Source of the DNA: JBBPYR01 sp038199755
Lineage (GTDB): Bacteria; Chloroflexota; Ktedonobacteria; Ktedonobacterales; Ktedonobacteraceae
Reading direction: 5' to 3'
Length of the DNA: 35,213 bases
NCBI GenBank assembly: GCA_038199755.1
Contig: JBBPYR010000078.1
Location: 1-35,213 of the forward strand
Of the stretch, positions 23,680 through 31,121 are shown piece after piece. Positions within the stretch are counted from its first letter, which is position 1, and each line of letters opens with the position of its first letter. The translations under genes and the position numbers were made by a program. The notes beneath the pieces were generated by a model that had not been told where the DNA came from, searched no databases, and saw only the letters and a list, made by a program, of their open reading frames with translations.

Positions 23680-24507
23680 ATGGCGAGTACAACTAATCCA
23701 AAGGGCATACAAACGCCTACCGCGACGACAACGGGCGGTGGGGAAAATCGGCAGGATTCACAAAGACGCTATCGTATCCAGATGGTGTTGTGGTTCGTTG
23801 GTTTGATCGTTTTTATCGTCTCATGTTTTGTTGTGCATGCTCATCCCAAGCCGTATACAATTGACTTAAATGCGACCCATTTTGCGCAGACGCCCCAACC
23901 TTTTTCAAGCTGGCTGGATCCGGTTGTGAACTTCCCTAGTACCTTGAATAATCCTATTCCTTCGGCGGTTGCTTTGGGGTTCTGGTGCGTATTCATGCTG
24001 GGTATGGCACTGTTCTTTCGTCTACGGCATCATGCGACGGCAGCCCTTAGCTGGTTGCTTGCAGGCATTTTTCTGATTGTCACCGTGATGAGTTCAGCAG
24101 GTGTGAACGTGCTTGTTGATGAAATTGTGGGGCGGCCACGACCCAATCCAAAGGTATATCACTTTCACCTATATACCGCGCTGGTTCCATTCCCGACCTA
24201 TCCATCAGGCCATACCGAACATGATGTGGCCTATTATGGCTTCTTGCTCTACTTGAGCTTTACAAAGCCTGTACGCGAATGGCGTTATCACTGGTGCTTG
24301 TTGCCGCTACAACTGTATGCAGTGTTCGACATTCTGGCTATTGGCTACTCGCGTGTCTTCGAAGGAGATCATTGGCTGACTGATGTGTTGGGTGGCTATC
24401 TGGAAGGGGCGTTGTTGTTGCTCTTCTTCATTTTCCTATATCGCTGGACTATTGAGGTGGTAGCGAGACGACGTGCAAAGCATGCGCCATTGCTAGGGAT
24501 ACGCTAA
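23680..24507 (+). CDS. PAP2 superfamily membrane phosphatase
   Basis: A 275-aa integral membrane phosphatase of the type-2 phosphatidic acid/undecaprenyl pyrophosphate family. The motifs are in order: RPRP 152-155 (motif 1), PSGH 175-178 (motif 2) and Arg225-x5-His231-x3-Asp235 (motif 3). About five to six helices are predicted after a disordered Thr/Gly-rich N-terminus of 30 residues. It probably dephosphorylates a lipid phosphate at the outer membrane face. ATG 23680 has GAAGGA 10 nt upstream. Confidence 0.92.
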   Translation: MASTTNPKGIQTPTATTTGGGENRQDSQRRYRIQMVLWFVGLIVFIVSCFVVHAHPKPYTIDLNATHFAQTPQPFSSWLDPVVNFPSTLNNPIPSAVALGFWCVFMLGMALFFRLRHHATAALSWLLAGIFLIVTVMSSAGVNVLVDEIVGRPRPNPKVYHFHLYTALVPFPTYPSGHTEHDVAYYGFLLYLSFTKPVREWRYHWCLLPLQLYAVFDILAIGYSRVFEGDHWLTDVLGGYLEGALLLLFFIFLYRWTIEVVARRRAKHAPLLGIR

Positions 24508-24610
24508 AATGGGTGAAACATGACTCTTGAAGCGAAAAGTCGTGCTTATGCGTACTAAAAAAGAAGTTGTTTTTCAGTTATAACTGTCTTATTGAAGGAG
24601 ATTAAACTGT

Positions 24611-24943
24611 ATGACAATCACACTTGGTGCGCTTGTGATCTGGATTATCATTGCGATTGTAGTTGGCTTTATTGGTGAGTTGATTGCCCGTCGTCGCGCA
24701 CCTGACGGTATTATTGGAGCGGCGGTTGTCGGGTTTATTGCGATCTTTTTGATTGTGGGTGTGTTCCACTTCTCGATAGCTGGTGAGCCAACTATTGATA
24801 GAGTGCCGCTGATTAGCTCGATATTGGCTGCGGCCATTCTGGTGGTGATTTGGAGTGCATTTGCCTACCGTCGTATGTATCGCCCATCCTATGAGCGATA
24901 TCGTCGCCGTGGTAGCTATGTGCGTCGCCCACGTCGCCGTTAG
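24611..24943 (+). CDS. GlsB/YeaQ/YmgE (transglycosylase-associated) small membrane protein
   Basis: A 110-aa protein with three hydrophobic helices, in the family pattern IIxAIVVGFIGELIARRRAPDGIIGA followed by a Gly-rich second helix and a third helix AAAILVVIWSAFAYRRM. The C-terminal 25 residues are strongly basic (repeated RRR/YRR), longer than in most members. These are stress-induced envelope proteins of unclear action. AAGGAG lies 11 nt before ATG 24611. Confidence 0.85.
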   Translation: MTITLGALVIWIIIAIVVGFIGELIARRRAPDGIIGAAVVGFIAIFLIVGVFHFSIAGEPTIDRVPLISSILAAAILVVIWSAFAYRRMYRPSYERYRRRGSYVRRPRRR

Positions 24944-25006
24944 TTTTAGATGATATAGGGCGATGTTGGTAGAAACCGTTTCACTAGAATATAGGTGAAG
25001 CGGAGT

Positions 25007-25056
25007 CAAGACACAATAAAACAGGGCACATACATGCCCTGTTTTATTGTGTCTTG
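25007..25056. terminator. Strong bidirectional terminator
   Basis: Perfect 22-bp inverted repeat (25007-25028 and 25035-25056) with a 6-nt loop. It reads caagacacaataaaacaggg... on one side and carries ...cctgttttattgtg on the other. It separates the convergent GlsB-like and ClgR-like genes. Confidence 0.85.
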
Positions 25057-25061
25057 CCATG

Positions 25062-25460
25062 TTATTGAGGGGGTAGGCGTTTTGAGAGGAGGTACGCGCT
25101 AAAATCTGCAATGCTCTCTACGTCGCCTTCGTCGAGCATGTTGACAATGCGCTTGACGACGCTGCGGCGTGGTTGGCTACCAGCTGTAGGCAGCACGAAG
25201 CCGATGGCGTTGGTGAATTGAGGTGCGCGCTCACTGCGAATCTCCTCGGCGACGAGCTCCAACAATTCTGCTATTTCGAGCTCCAATGCCGTTGCCAGAC
25301 TTTCAAGCACTTTGGCGGAAGGGTATTTCTGGCCGCGTTCAATCTCGCCTACATAAATTTCAGAGAGCCCTGCTTTATCCCCTAGTTCTTTGATGGTGAG
25401 CCGTCGATTTTGTCGCTCCTGACGTATTACTTTGCCGATGGTTTCTTGCAAATCTGCCAT
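25062..25460 (-). CDS. XRE-family regulator resembling ClgR/PopR
   Basis: A 132-aa DNA-binding protein. The HTH (residues 8-63) reads VIRQERQNRRLTIKELGDKA...EIERGQKYPSAKVLESLATAL. The ERGQK-xxS-xxL run and the following LEIAELLELV helix resemble ClgR, the actinobacterial activator of clp protease genes. The rest (80-132) is a short helical tail of unknown function without the C-terminal Ala-Ala of Clp substrates. ATG 25460 has AAGGAG at 6 nt. The gene is divergent from a DUF4177-clpP pair, and inverted copies of a ClgR-like site lie between them. Confidence 0.85.
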   Translation of the reverse strand: MADLQETIGKVIRQERQNRRLTIKELGDKAGLSEIYVGEIERGQKYPSAKVLESLATALELEIAELLELVAEEIRSERAPQFTNAIGFVLPTAGSQPRRSVVKRIVNMLDEGDVESIADFSAYLLSKRLPPQ

Positions 25461-25477
25461 GCTGTTCTCCTTGTACT

Positions 25478-25490
25478 ATGCTGATAGCAT
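25478..25490. promoter_or_regulatory. Operator copy 1 (ATGCTGATAGCAT)
   Basis: Inner 11-mer TGCTGATAGCA fits 9 of 11 positions of the ClgR consensus as I recall it (CGCYNANRGCG). It lies between the predicted transcription start and the ATG of the regulator gene, a position suited to blocking elongation. It is the exact inverted copy of 25508-25520. Confidence 0.6.
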
Positions 25491-25507
25491 AGCTTGTACT
25501 AAGGGAT

Positions 25508-25520
25508 ATGCTATCAGCAT
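25508..25520. promoter_or_regulatory. Operator copy 2 (ATGCTATCAGCAT)
   Basis: Inverted copy of 25478-25490. Its centre is 17 bp upstream of TATAAT (25531-25536) on the plus strand, where a -35 box would lie; no -35 consensus is present there. This suits an activator driving the DUF4177-clpP pair. Confidence 0.6.
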
Positions 25521-25530
25521 GTGTATGCTC

Positions 25531-25563
25531 TATAATTATAGGCTATGGGCATGATATATTCAA
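25531..25563 (-). promoter_or_regulatory. Divergent promoter core between the ClgR-like gene and DUF4177-clpP
   Basis: Minus strand: TTGAAT (25563-25558), 17 bp, TATAAT (25540-25535), predicted to drive the regulator. The palindrome tataattata (25531-25540) also gives TATAAT on the plus strand for the clpP side. Confidence 0.6.
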
Positions 25564-25616
25564 GGGGACAAGAGAAACGTTGCAAATTCCAATTTCAACT
25601 AAAGGAGCATACCATA

Positions 25617-25904
25617 ATGTACGTCTCAACATCAGCTTATACACGGATGACCGAACGAGCGGATATGCGCTCATCCGTGCATATTCCTATGGTCTATGAA
25701 GAAGTGCAGCCAGCGACTCAGTTGTGGGAGTACCATGTACTGAAAGTTGACGCGAGTGAAGCGTCTCTCCCTGATGACACTCAATTCAATGAATTGGGGC
25801 AGCAGGGATGGATTATGTCGGGTATTGTCGATGAACGTGCGACGAACCGAGGTCGCTACGTCTATTATTACTTTATGCGGCAGAGGGCCGCGGAACAACA
25901 ATAA
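25617..25904 (+). CDS. Small DUF4177-like protein
   Basis: A 95-aa soluble protein. Residues 40-90 match the DUF4177 pattern: LWEYHVLKVDA, then FNELGQQGWIMSGIVDE and GRYVYYYFMRQ. The first 38 residues are variable. Function is unknown for the family. The start is ATG 25617 with AAAGGAG 9 nt upstream; an in-frame extension to 25545 lacks a site. It ends 11 bp before clpP, so the two are almost certainly one transcript, making it a candidate ClpP accessory or substrate (inference). Confidence 0.75.
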   Translation: MYVSTSAYTRMTERADMRSSVHIPMVYEEVQPATQLWEYHVLKVDASEASLPDDTQFNELGQQGWIMSGIVDERATNRGRYVYYYFMRQRAAEQQ

Positions 25905-25915
25905 GGAGAGTCGTG

Positions 25916-26515
25916 ATGGCATCAAGTTTGTTTGTCCCAACCGTAGTTGAGACTACTGGACGCGGTGAGCGTGCCTATGACATTTTCTCGCGCCTCTTGA
26001 AGGAGCGTATTATTATGGTAAGTGGCCCGATTGAGGGCAGTATGGCTAGTCTGATTGTGGCCCAACTGCTGTTTCTAGCCGCGGATGATAGCCAGCGTGA
26101 GATAAACATGTATATCAATTCGCCTGGCGGCGAGGTGAATGCGGGTCTGGGTATCTACGATACGATGCGCGTGCTTCCCTGCCCCGTTGCCACGACGTGC
26201 GTTGGCTTTGCCGCTAGCTTCGGCACTATTCTCTTGATGGCAGGTGATAAGGGGCGCAGGCGTTCTCTGCCGCATGCCCGTGTGCATATGCACCAACCAT
26301 TACAGGGGGGACTGAGCGGTCAGGCTACGGACATCGAGATTCATGCACGCGAGATTTTGCAATTGCGCGATATCCTCACTGGAATTATTCATGAGCACAC
26401 GGGCCAAACGCTGGAACGCATCAGGCGTGACACTGATCGTGACTTCTTTATGAGTGCGCAGGAAGCAAAAGAGTACGGCATTGTGGATGAGGTGTTGCCA
26501 CTAGTCGAAAAATAG
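25916..26515 (+). CDS. clpP: ATP-dependent Clp protease proteolytic subunit
   Basis: A 199-aa serine protease, full length for ClpP, with the catalytic triad Ser101 (GFAASFG), His126 (HMHQP) and Asp176 (DTDRDFFMSA). The family segments LFVPTVVETTGRGERAYDIF, YINSPGGEVNAGL and GQATDIEIHAREIL are intact. The usual GMAASMG around the nucleophile is GFAASFG, two Met-to-Phe changes. It would form the barrel fed by a Clp ATPase, none of which is in the window, so it may be a second, regulated ClpP. ATG 25916 has AAGGAG at 7 nt. Confidence 0.96.
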   Translation: MASSLFVPTVVETTGRGERAYDIFSRLLKERIIMVSGPIEGSMASLIVAQLLFLAADDSQREINMYINSPGGEVNAGLGIYDTMRVLPCPVATTCVGFAASFGTILLMAGDKGRRRSLPHARVHMHQPLQGGLSGQATDIEIHAREILQLRDILTGIIHEHTGQTLERIRRDTDRDFFMSAQEAKEYGIVDEVLPLVEK

Positions 26516-26533
26516 GCTTTTCCAAACGATGAA

Positions 26534-26577
26534 AACCCCTACACCATTTGTAACGGCCTGTGTTTAGGTGAGGGGTT
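26534..26577. terminator. Terminator-like hairpin between clpP and the ConA-like gene
   Basis: aacccct (26534-26540) pairs with aggggtt (26571-26577), extended by cacc/ggtg with one bulge. It lies between convergent ends; the right arm overlaps the last codons of the ConA-like gene. Confidence 0.45.
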
Positions 26578-27277
26578 GGATGGTGATGGAGTCAATTTCG
26601 AAGGATTGAGGGTCGCAAGTGACGGTGCCGAAGCGAAAGTTGCCGCGTGGTGTTGCGACTGCGTACTGGTTATCGAGCCATGCTACAAAACCGAGCGCAC
26701 GTGTGGGCGGATTGGGAACATGGAGCACAGGTGTGCCATCAACCCAGAAACGAGCAGCGTGCGGGTACCACTCTAGTGTATAGGTATGCCATATCGTCAT
26801 ATCGGTAGCGAGCACTGCTTCCTGGGCTCCGCTGAGGCGTTGTACCCAACGGGCTGCTGGCTGCGTATGGCCGCTGACACGTGCCCAACCCGTGGAAAGC
26901 GCGGTTGGTAGCAGGGCGGCGATAGCTCCGGGGCGCATGCTGTGAATAACCTGCGCCTTCCAACCCCAGCCAGGGACGCCAGGAACAAGTGCCATGTTGG
27001 AAGGCGGACTGGCATAGAAAAACCAGATGGCTTCGGGCAAGAAAAGAATATCTCCACGCACTGAAAATGGATAGTTCCAGAAGCCAAAGCCTGCAGTGCC
27101 GCGTAGTATGCTGCGGTCTTCTGTTGTGCTGCTTGCAGTCGCTGCTGGATGTGAAGAGCGCGCCCGAACTTCCATTCTCACAGGTGGATGCCAGGGGAAA
27201 TTGGCGCGTGCCAACTTTGCATAGTCATCGATTTGTGCATCAGCATACTGGTTTGGCATGACTGCTGGTAGTTGCAT
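26564..27277 (-). CDS. ConA-like lectin/glucanase-fold protein (GH16/LamG type), start uncertain
   Basis: From its first ATG it encodes 237 aa without signal or membrane segment. The jelly-roll features are AQIDDYAKLA, PVRMEVRARSSHP, LRGTAGFGFWNYPF, a Pro/Trp-rich loop PGVPGWGWKAQ, and IWHTYTLEWYPHAARFWVDGTPV typical of these sheets, then VAWLDNQYAV and IDSITI. No GH16 ExDxxE nucleophile motif is seen, so it may bind rather than cleave sugar. The same frame is open and family-like for 44 more codons to 27409 (LDSHWTATCLGSGSLALH), so the true N-terminus is probably upstream and lacks ATG, GTG or TTG. It is coupled to the HTH-GAF gene. Confidence 0.72.
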   Translation of the reverse strand: MQLPAVMPNQYADAQIDDYAKLARANFPWHPPVRMEVRARSSHPAATASSTTEDRSILRGTAGFGFWNYPFSVRGDILFLPEAIWFFYASPPSNMALVPGVPGWGWKAQVIHSMRPGAIAALLPTALSTGWARVSGHTQPAARWVQRLSGAQEAVLATDMTIWHTYTLEWYPHAARFWVDGTPVLHVPNPPTRALGFVAWLDNQYAVATPRGNFRFGTVTCDPQSFEIDSITIQPLT

Positions 27278-27408
27278 GTGCAGCGCGGATTCGTGCAGAG
27301 CCAGTGACCCTGAACCGAGACAGGTAGCTGTCCAGTGGGAGTCTAGCCTCGCTTGTAAGAAATCCTCATGAATTGTGATTGTCTTGGGAGGTGTTCGCGT
27401 CGTGGGTA

Positions 27409-28482
27409 TTACCTCTCTTTTATTATGGCTGCTTGTATATCTTGATGGTTAGCTGAGCCATAGGTAGTGCCGTTATGCTGCTGTTTCGTCTCGTAATTTA
27501 TGAGTTCATCTTCTAGCTGTTGCCATACAATGCGGTCGGCCTCAATGTTGTTGACATAGTGATTATTGAGGGAGGCGTCAATCATGATATTTGCAACACG
27601 CTGCCGGAAATTAGCAAAGAATGGTCGTTGTTCTCTATGGCTGGGCATCACCCACAAGGCGATGTCTTCGGAGGCATAAAAATCCTCTGGGTCAAGCGAT
27701 AACGCCACTAGGTCGGCATAACGTTGGATCAGGTGTGAACGTGCTAAGGTAAAGAAGAAATTATATTGGACGCTGGACACAAGGAAAACGCCTGCGATAC
27801 GACCCGCGTACAGAATGGGATAGACGGCAGCACTCTTTTCGTACTCGACGCGAGAGATCGGGAGTTGGCTGTGTTCGTCATCAAGGTTTTCAATGATGCT
27901 GGGGCGGCAAAGTGAGATGACATTGCCTGCGAGTGATTCCGCGCCCAGAAACATGGCTTTTTGTTCCAGGTTGCCCTTCCAAGGAGGATTGCCTAAACCG
28001 ATTGTCTCGCGCAGGCTGCGCACTTTACGGTTGGGGCCAGAGGGTGGCATGCACAGTACAATCCAGATGGAGATGCCGAGTCGATCAGGGTCGATTTGCA
28101 GAAGAGCTTGTTGGAGAATTAAATTGCTCATGGACCAGAAGCGCAAATTAGGAGTTGAGGAGGAACGGGTGGCGAAGACTTTGGTATAAAAGTCAGGAGA
28201 AATATCGCCTAAATGATCTTCTTGCGGAGAACTCGTGAAATCTTCGAAGCTTGGTTCTTGTTTGATAAGGTCGGCAAGTTGATCTCTATACAAAGGGAGT
28301 GCATTGAGGAGCTGACGGAGATTATGAGTACGGGGAATCGATTCTCCGCTGATCCAGCGATTTAGTGTAATCGTTTGCACTCCCAATTCTTCCGCAACAC
28401 GCTGTTTTTCTCTTGGGCTATTCACGATTGAATTGAGCAGATCGCGCCAGGATGAGTACGCGCGCTCGCTATATTCGGGCAT
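27409..28482 (-). CDS. HTH (XRE-type) regulator with GAF-like sensor domain
   Basis: A 357-aa protein. The N-terminal HTH (about 10-60) reads KQRVAEELGVQTITLNRWISGESIPR, a Cro/CI-type helix-turn-helix. Residues about 95-275 form a GAF-like alpha/beta domain, with AESLAGNVISLCRP, EYEKSAAVYPILYAGRIAGVFLVSS and HLIQRYADLVALSL. The C-terminal 85 residues are helical. It probably senses a small ligand and regulates nearby genes. The start is ATG 28482 with GAGGTG 7 nt upstream; a longer TTG/ATG version to 28515 would bury that site. Its TAA overlaps the open frame of the following ConA-like gene. Confidence 0.8.
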   Translation of the reverse strand: MPEYSERAYSSWRDLLNSIVNSPREKQRVAEELGVQTITLNRWISGESIPRTHNLRQLLNALPLYRDQLADLIKQEPSFEDFTSSPQEDHLGDISPDFYTKVFATRSSSTPNLRFWSMSNLILQQALLQIDPDRLGISIWIVLCMPPSGPNRKVRSLRETIGLGNPPWKGNLEQKAMFLGAESLAGNVISLCRPSIIENLDDEHSQLPISRVEYEKSAAVYPILYAGRIAGVFLVSSVQYNFFFTLARSHLIQRYADLVALSLDPEDFYASEDIALWVMPSHREQRPFFANFRQRVANIMIDASLNNHYVNNIEADRIVWQQLEDELINYETKQQHNGTTYGSANHQDIQAAIIKER

Positions 28483-28762
28483 CTTGTTCACCTCACGACT
28501 GAAATAACCACACAATTGCGCCTTTTACCTATTACCTAATAAGCTTATAAGCATGATATCAGTTCGTGCATGGAACGTCAACTGTAGTTTCTTACTCAGT
28601 TTGATACTGTATGGTGCCGAGTTCATTGTTTGCAAGGGTGGCTTTCTGGTTACACGAGTGGCGAGCAAATTTCGTATGATTTTGTAACCATTCGAGCAGA
28701 GATGCTCAAAGGATATCTTTGCTTGAATGGTTACGAGCAGTAATCTTTTTGTAAAAGGTGCT

Positions 28763-28969
28763 TTACTTGTGGCCGCGTGCCTCTCTGTTGAGCGTGGCAA
28801 ACAGCACGCCCAGGATGGCTACAATAAGCAGAACACCAGAGATGGCACGAAGTGGGGCGAGTGCGGCTATGTCATTGATTAGTGCAAGAATAATCACAAT
28901 GGCCAACACGCCGATTAGGATAATCATGTCGCCCACGATAAAGTTGTAGATGGCTTTAATCACGTTCAT
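28763..28969 (-). CDS. Small two-helix membrane protein, translationally coupled
   Basis: A 68-aa protein with two hydrophobic helices (about 12-32 and 40-61) and a basic end NREARGHK. Its ATG overlaps the stop of the upstream membrane gene as ATGA (28966-28969), so translation is coupled and the products are likely made together. It resembles small DUF3309/YtxH-sized proteins only in size; no family is claimed. Confidence 0.75.
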   Translation of the reverse strand: MNVIKAIYNFIVGDMIILIGVLAIVIILALINDIAALAPLRAISGVLLIVAILGVLFATLNREARGHK

Positions 28970-29805
28970 GACAATACCTCATCTTCTGCTTCATTTGTTG
29001 CAGGTGTACTGGCTGTAGGAACGCTGGTGCCACTAGCTGCCACTTGCGAAGGGATGCGCTGCTTAACCTGTTTGAGCCATGTCACAAGTACAAAAGAGGC
29101 AAGCAGATAGAGTGCGACGAGCGCCAGAATGAAGGCATCGGCAAAGGGCCAGTTGATGCCAAGTCCTTCACCACCCCAGAATGTGCCAAAGCTAGTCAGC
29201 ATAATGCCGACGACAAACTTCAGGGTATTTTCTGGTACTTGCTTGAGTGGGGCGCGTACCAATGCGCCGAGCGCGATAACCAACAGGCCCGCAACAGTGG
29301 CTCCGATGGCGGCGGATGTGATGCCTAGTGAGCGTGAAGCAACGCTCGTGGCGGCACTACTGCCAAAGGTGATGACGATGAATGCGACTTCCAAGCCTTC
29401 TAACAAGACGGCCTTATAGGACATTGCCACCCCAAATGGTTCGATGCGCGGTGTTACTATCTCACCGCGAGCGCGTAGTTCGGCGCGACTCTCCTCGTAA
29501 ATGGCTTCTTCGTCGTGTAGGGCTTTGAGTCCACTGTAGCGCAGCACTGCCTTTTTGAGCCATTTCAGGCCAAAGAGGATCAGGATGATACCGACGACGA
29601 GACGCAAAATTTCGATTGGGACGAATTGGACGAGTGCCACACCGAGCGTGGCGACGATCAGCGCAAGCGTGGCTGCTGCTGCAAATGCCCCCACGAGTGA
29701 ACTGCGCCAGTTGATGGTCACTCCTACTACTAATACAATAGTGAAGGCTTCAACAAATTCGACTGCTGAAGCGAGAAATGCAGCGGTTGCGACTGCCCAT
29801 TCCAT
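28966..29805 (-). CDS. Polytopic membrane protein with duplicated ExxE motif (COG4280/FTR1-like)
   Basis: A 279-aa protein with six to seven hydrophobic helices. Two halves each begin with a helix bearing paired glutamates: SAVEFVEAFTIVL (Glu16, Glu19) and KAVLLEGLEVAFIVI. Each is followed by a Gly/Ala-rich helix and a LRLVVGIILILFG- or LKFVVGIMLTSFG-type helix, so the protein is an internal duplication. The paired ExxE recalls the REGLE helices of FTR1 iron permeases and of UPF0016 cation transporters, suggesting metal transport (inference). A charged central loop and a Thr/Ser-rich tail are cytoplasmic. AGAGGAG lies 8 nt before ATG. Confidence 0.75.
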   Translation of the reverse strand: MEWAVATAAFLASAVEFVEAFTIVLVVGVTINWRSSLVGAFAAAATLALIVATLGVALVQFVPIEILRLVVGIILILFGLKWLKKAVLRYSGLKALHDEEAIYEESRAELRARGEIVTPRIEPFGVAMSYKAVLLEGLEVAFIVITFGSSAATSVASRSLGITSAAIGATVAGLLVIALGALVRAPLKQVPENTLKFVVGIMLTSFGTFWGGEGLGINWPFADAFILALVALYLLASFVLVTWLKQVKQRIPSQVAASGTSVPTASTPATNEAEDEVLS

Positions 29806-29865
29806 GCAGGCTGCTCCTCTTGTCTAAACAGAGTAATGTCTCTGCAATAATGAATACAAATGAAT

Positions 29866-29897
29866 AGAGAGACAGGAATAGATGTTCCTGCCTCTCT
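29866..29897. terminator. Terminator after the pentapeptide-repeat gene
   Basis: A 13-bp inverted repeat with one G-T pair (agagagacaggaa at 29866-29878, ttcctgcctctct at 29885-29897) and a 6-nt loop. On the minus strand it is followed by the T-containing run ATTCATTTG. Confidence 0.65.
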
Positions 29898-29939
29898 TTA
29901 TTCTACCACACATGTTGCCCACGGCAAGGGAGGGATGGG

Positions 29940-30917
29940 TCAGTGCATTGTTCCATTTTGGCCGTTGAAGCCGTTGTGTATCGGCGCAGATAGGGAAGTG
30001 GGGCCGATAGCGGCTTCGTTTCCTGGCGACCCTGATTGTTCTTGTGCGTGTATGAGCATTTCATCGTAGCCATCGGGTAATAGGGAGACTGGAAGTGGCG
30101 TCTCTTTGATTGGGGCAGGAGAAGAGGGAGACGCTGTATCATAGGAAGGATAGCGAATGCGTGGCACGCGTGGCAAGGTCACATCGATGGCGTCATCAAA
30201 GCTGGTAGTGTCGTCGTAGAGGGTCATCATGAGTTGTTCATCACTTAAACTGCGTACACCTTTCAGGACTGCTCCCATCAGGCTTGCGCTATTCAGGTCT
30301 GCGACGAGGAGATTGGCACCAGTCAATCTGGCACCGCGCAAATCGGCATACGATAAATTCGCACCTGAGAGGTCGGCACCTGTCAGGTTGGCACCTGTAA
30401 GATGTGCGCCTGTCAGGTCGCTGAGTGCGAGATTCACGTGTGAGAGGTTGGCGTGTCGCAAGTCGGCATATCCCAAGTAACGCTTTGAGAGATCGCGACC
30501 TGACAGGTCGATGCCTTGCAGTTGGGCTGGTCGGCGCAGGTCATTTTCGCCTGGAATGAGTGAAACCTCTTCGATGCGGGGGAGTTGTGCGAGTGTATAT
30601 TCAAGCTCAACCTTGTTTGTGGCCGCTGTGTATTGTTCTGTGAGTTTTGTAACACGCTGAGCATCACTGGCTTTCCAGGATTGCCAGTCGGTTTGTAGCT
30701 CTCGCACCTGCACACCCAATTTCTTCTCAAATTCAGCGGTGCGTTTTTCTTGTAGCACATTCCAATGCTGCTGTTGCATTTCTTGCGTGCGTTGCCATGC
30801 CTCTTGCTGGGCTTGGCTACGATTGTGTCGCCTTTGTTGCAAACGCAGTGCAAGAAAGGAAGCGACGAGAGCCGCTATAATACTGATACATCCCCCTAAA
30901 ATCACCATCTCTAGCAT
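29940..30917 (-). CDS. Membrane-anchored coiled-coil pentapeptide-repeat protein
   Basis: A 325-aa protein in three parts. One N-terminal membrane helix (4-26) is followed by a long Gln/Glu-rich helix (27-105, probable coiled coil). A pentapeptide-repeat block (131-222) has about 18 A(D/N)LxG units (ADLRHANLSHVNL...GANLTGADLSGANL), which should form a right-handed quadrilateral beta helix. The last 100 residues are Pro/Ser-rich and disordered. The positive residues after the helix predict a cytoplasmic domain. Function is unknown; gyrase-protecting relatives lack an anchor. AGAGGAG lies 5 nt before ATG 30917. Confidence 0.88.
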   Translation of the reverse strand: MLEMVILGGCISIIAALVASFLALRLQQRRHNRSQAQQEAWQRTQEMQQQHWNVLQEKRTAEFEKKLGVQVRELQTDWQSWKASDAQRVTKLTEQYTAATNKVELEYTLAQLPRIEEVSLIPGENDLRRPAQLQGIDLSGRDLSKRYLGYADLRHANLSHVNLALSDLTGAHLTGANLTGADLSGANLSYADLRGARLTGANLLVADLNSASLMGAVLKGVRSLSDEQLMMTLYDDTTSFDDAIDVTLPRVPRIRYPSYDTASPSSPAPIKETPLPVSLLPDGYDEMLIHAQEQSGSPGNEAAIGPTSLSAPIHNGFNGQNGTMH

Positions 30918-30962
30918 ACGTTCTCCTCTGCTCTATTGGCCAACGTCTATTGTTATAGAACG

Positions 30963-30992
30963 CAAGGTACTCGACCAAGTAACGGTACCTTG
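30963..30992. promoter_or_regulatory. 8-bp dyad upstream of the pentapeptide gene
   Basis: caaggtac (30963-30970) and gtaccttg (30985-30992), 14 nt apart. It lies just upstream of a minus-strand TATAAC (30957-30952), where the -35 would be. A possible operator. Confidence 0.35.
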
Positions 30993-31121
30993 TGCAAAGT
31001 AGGATAATAAGAGTGCGAGTTGGATGCGAACAGTTCGCCAGGTTGTTTTTTTGTATAGAGAGGCATATGATTATGCTAGCCCTTAACAATAGTACCATGT
31101 TTTGCAGGAAGAGAGAAGAGA

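Noticed and set aside
24602..25111. 169-aa minus-strand ORF
   Set aside because: Antisense to the GlsB-like gene and runs through the strong terminator at 25007-25056.
30280..30480. DNA direct repeats (cacctgtcaggt-type) as a regulatory array
   Set aside because: They are the codon-level trace of the pentapeptide repeats in the minus-strand protein.
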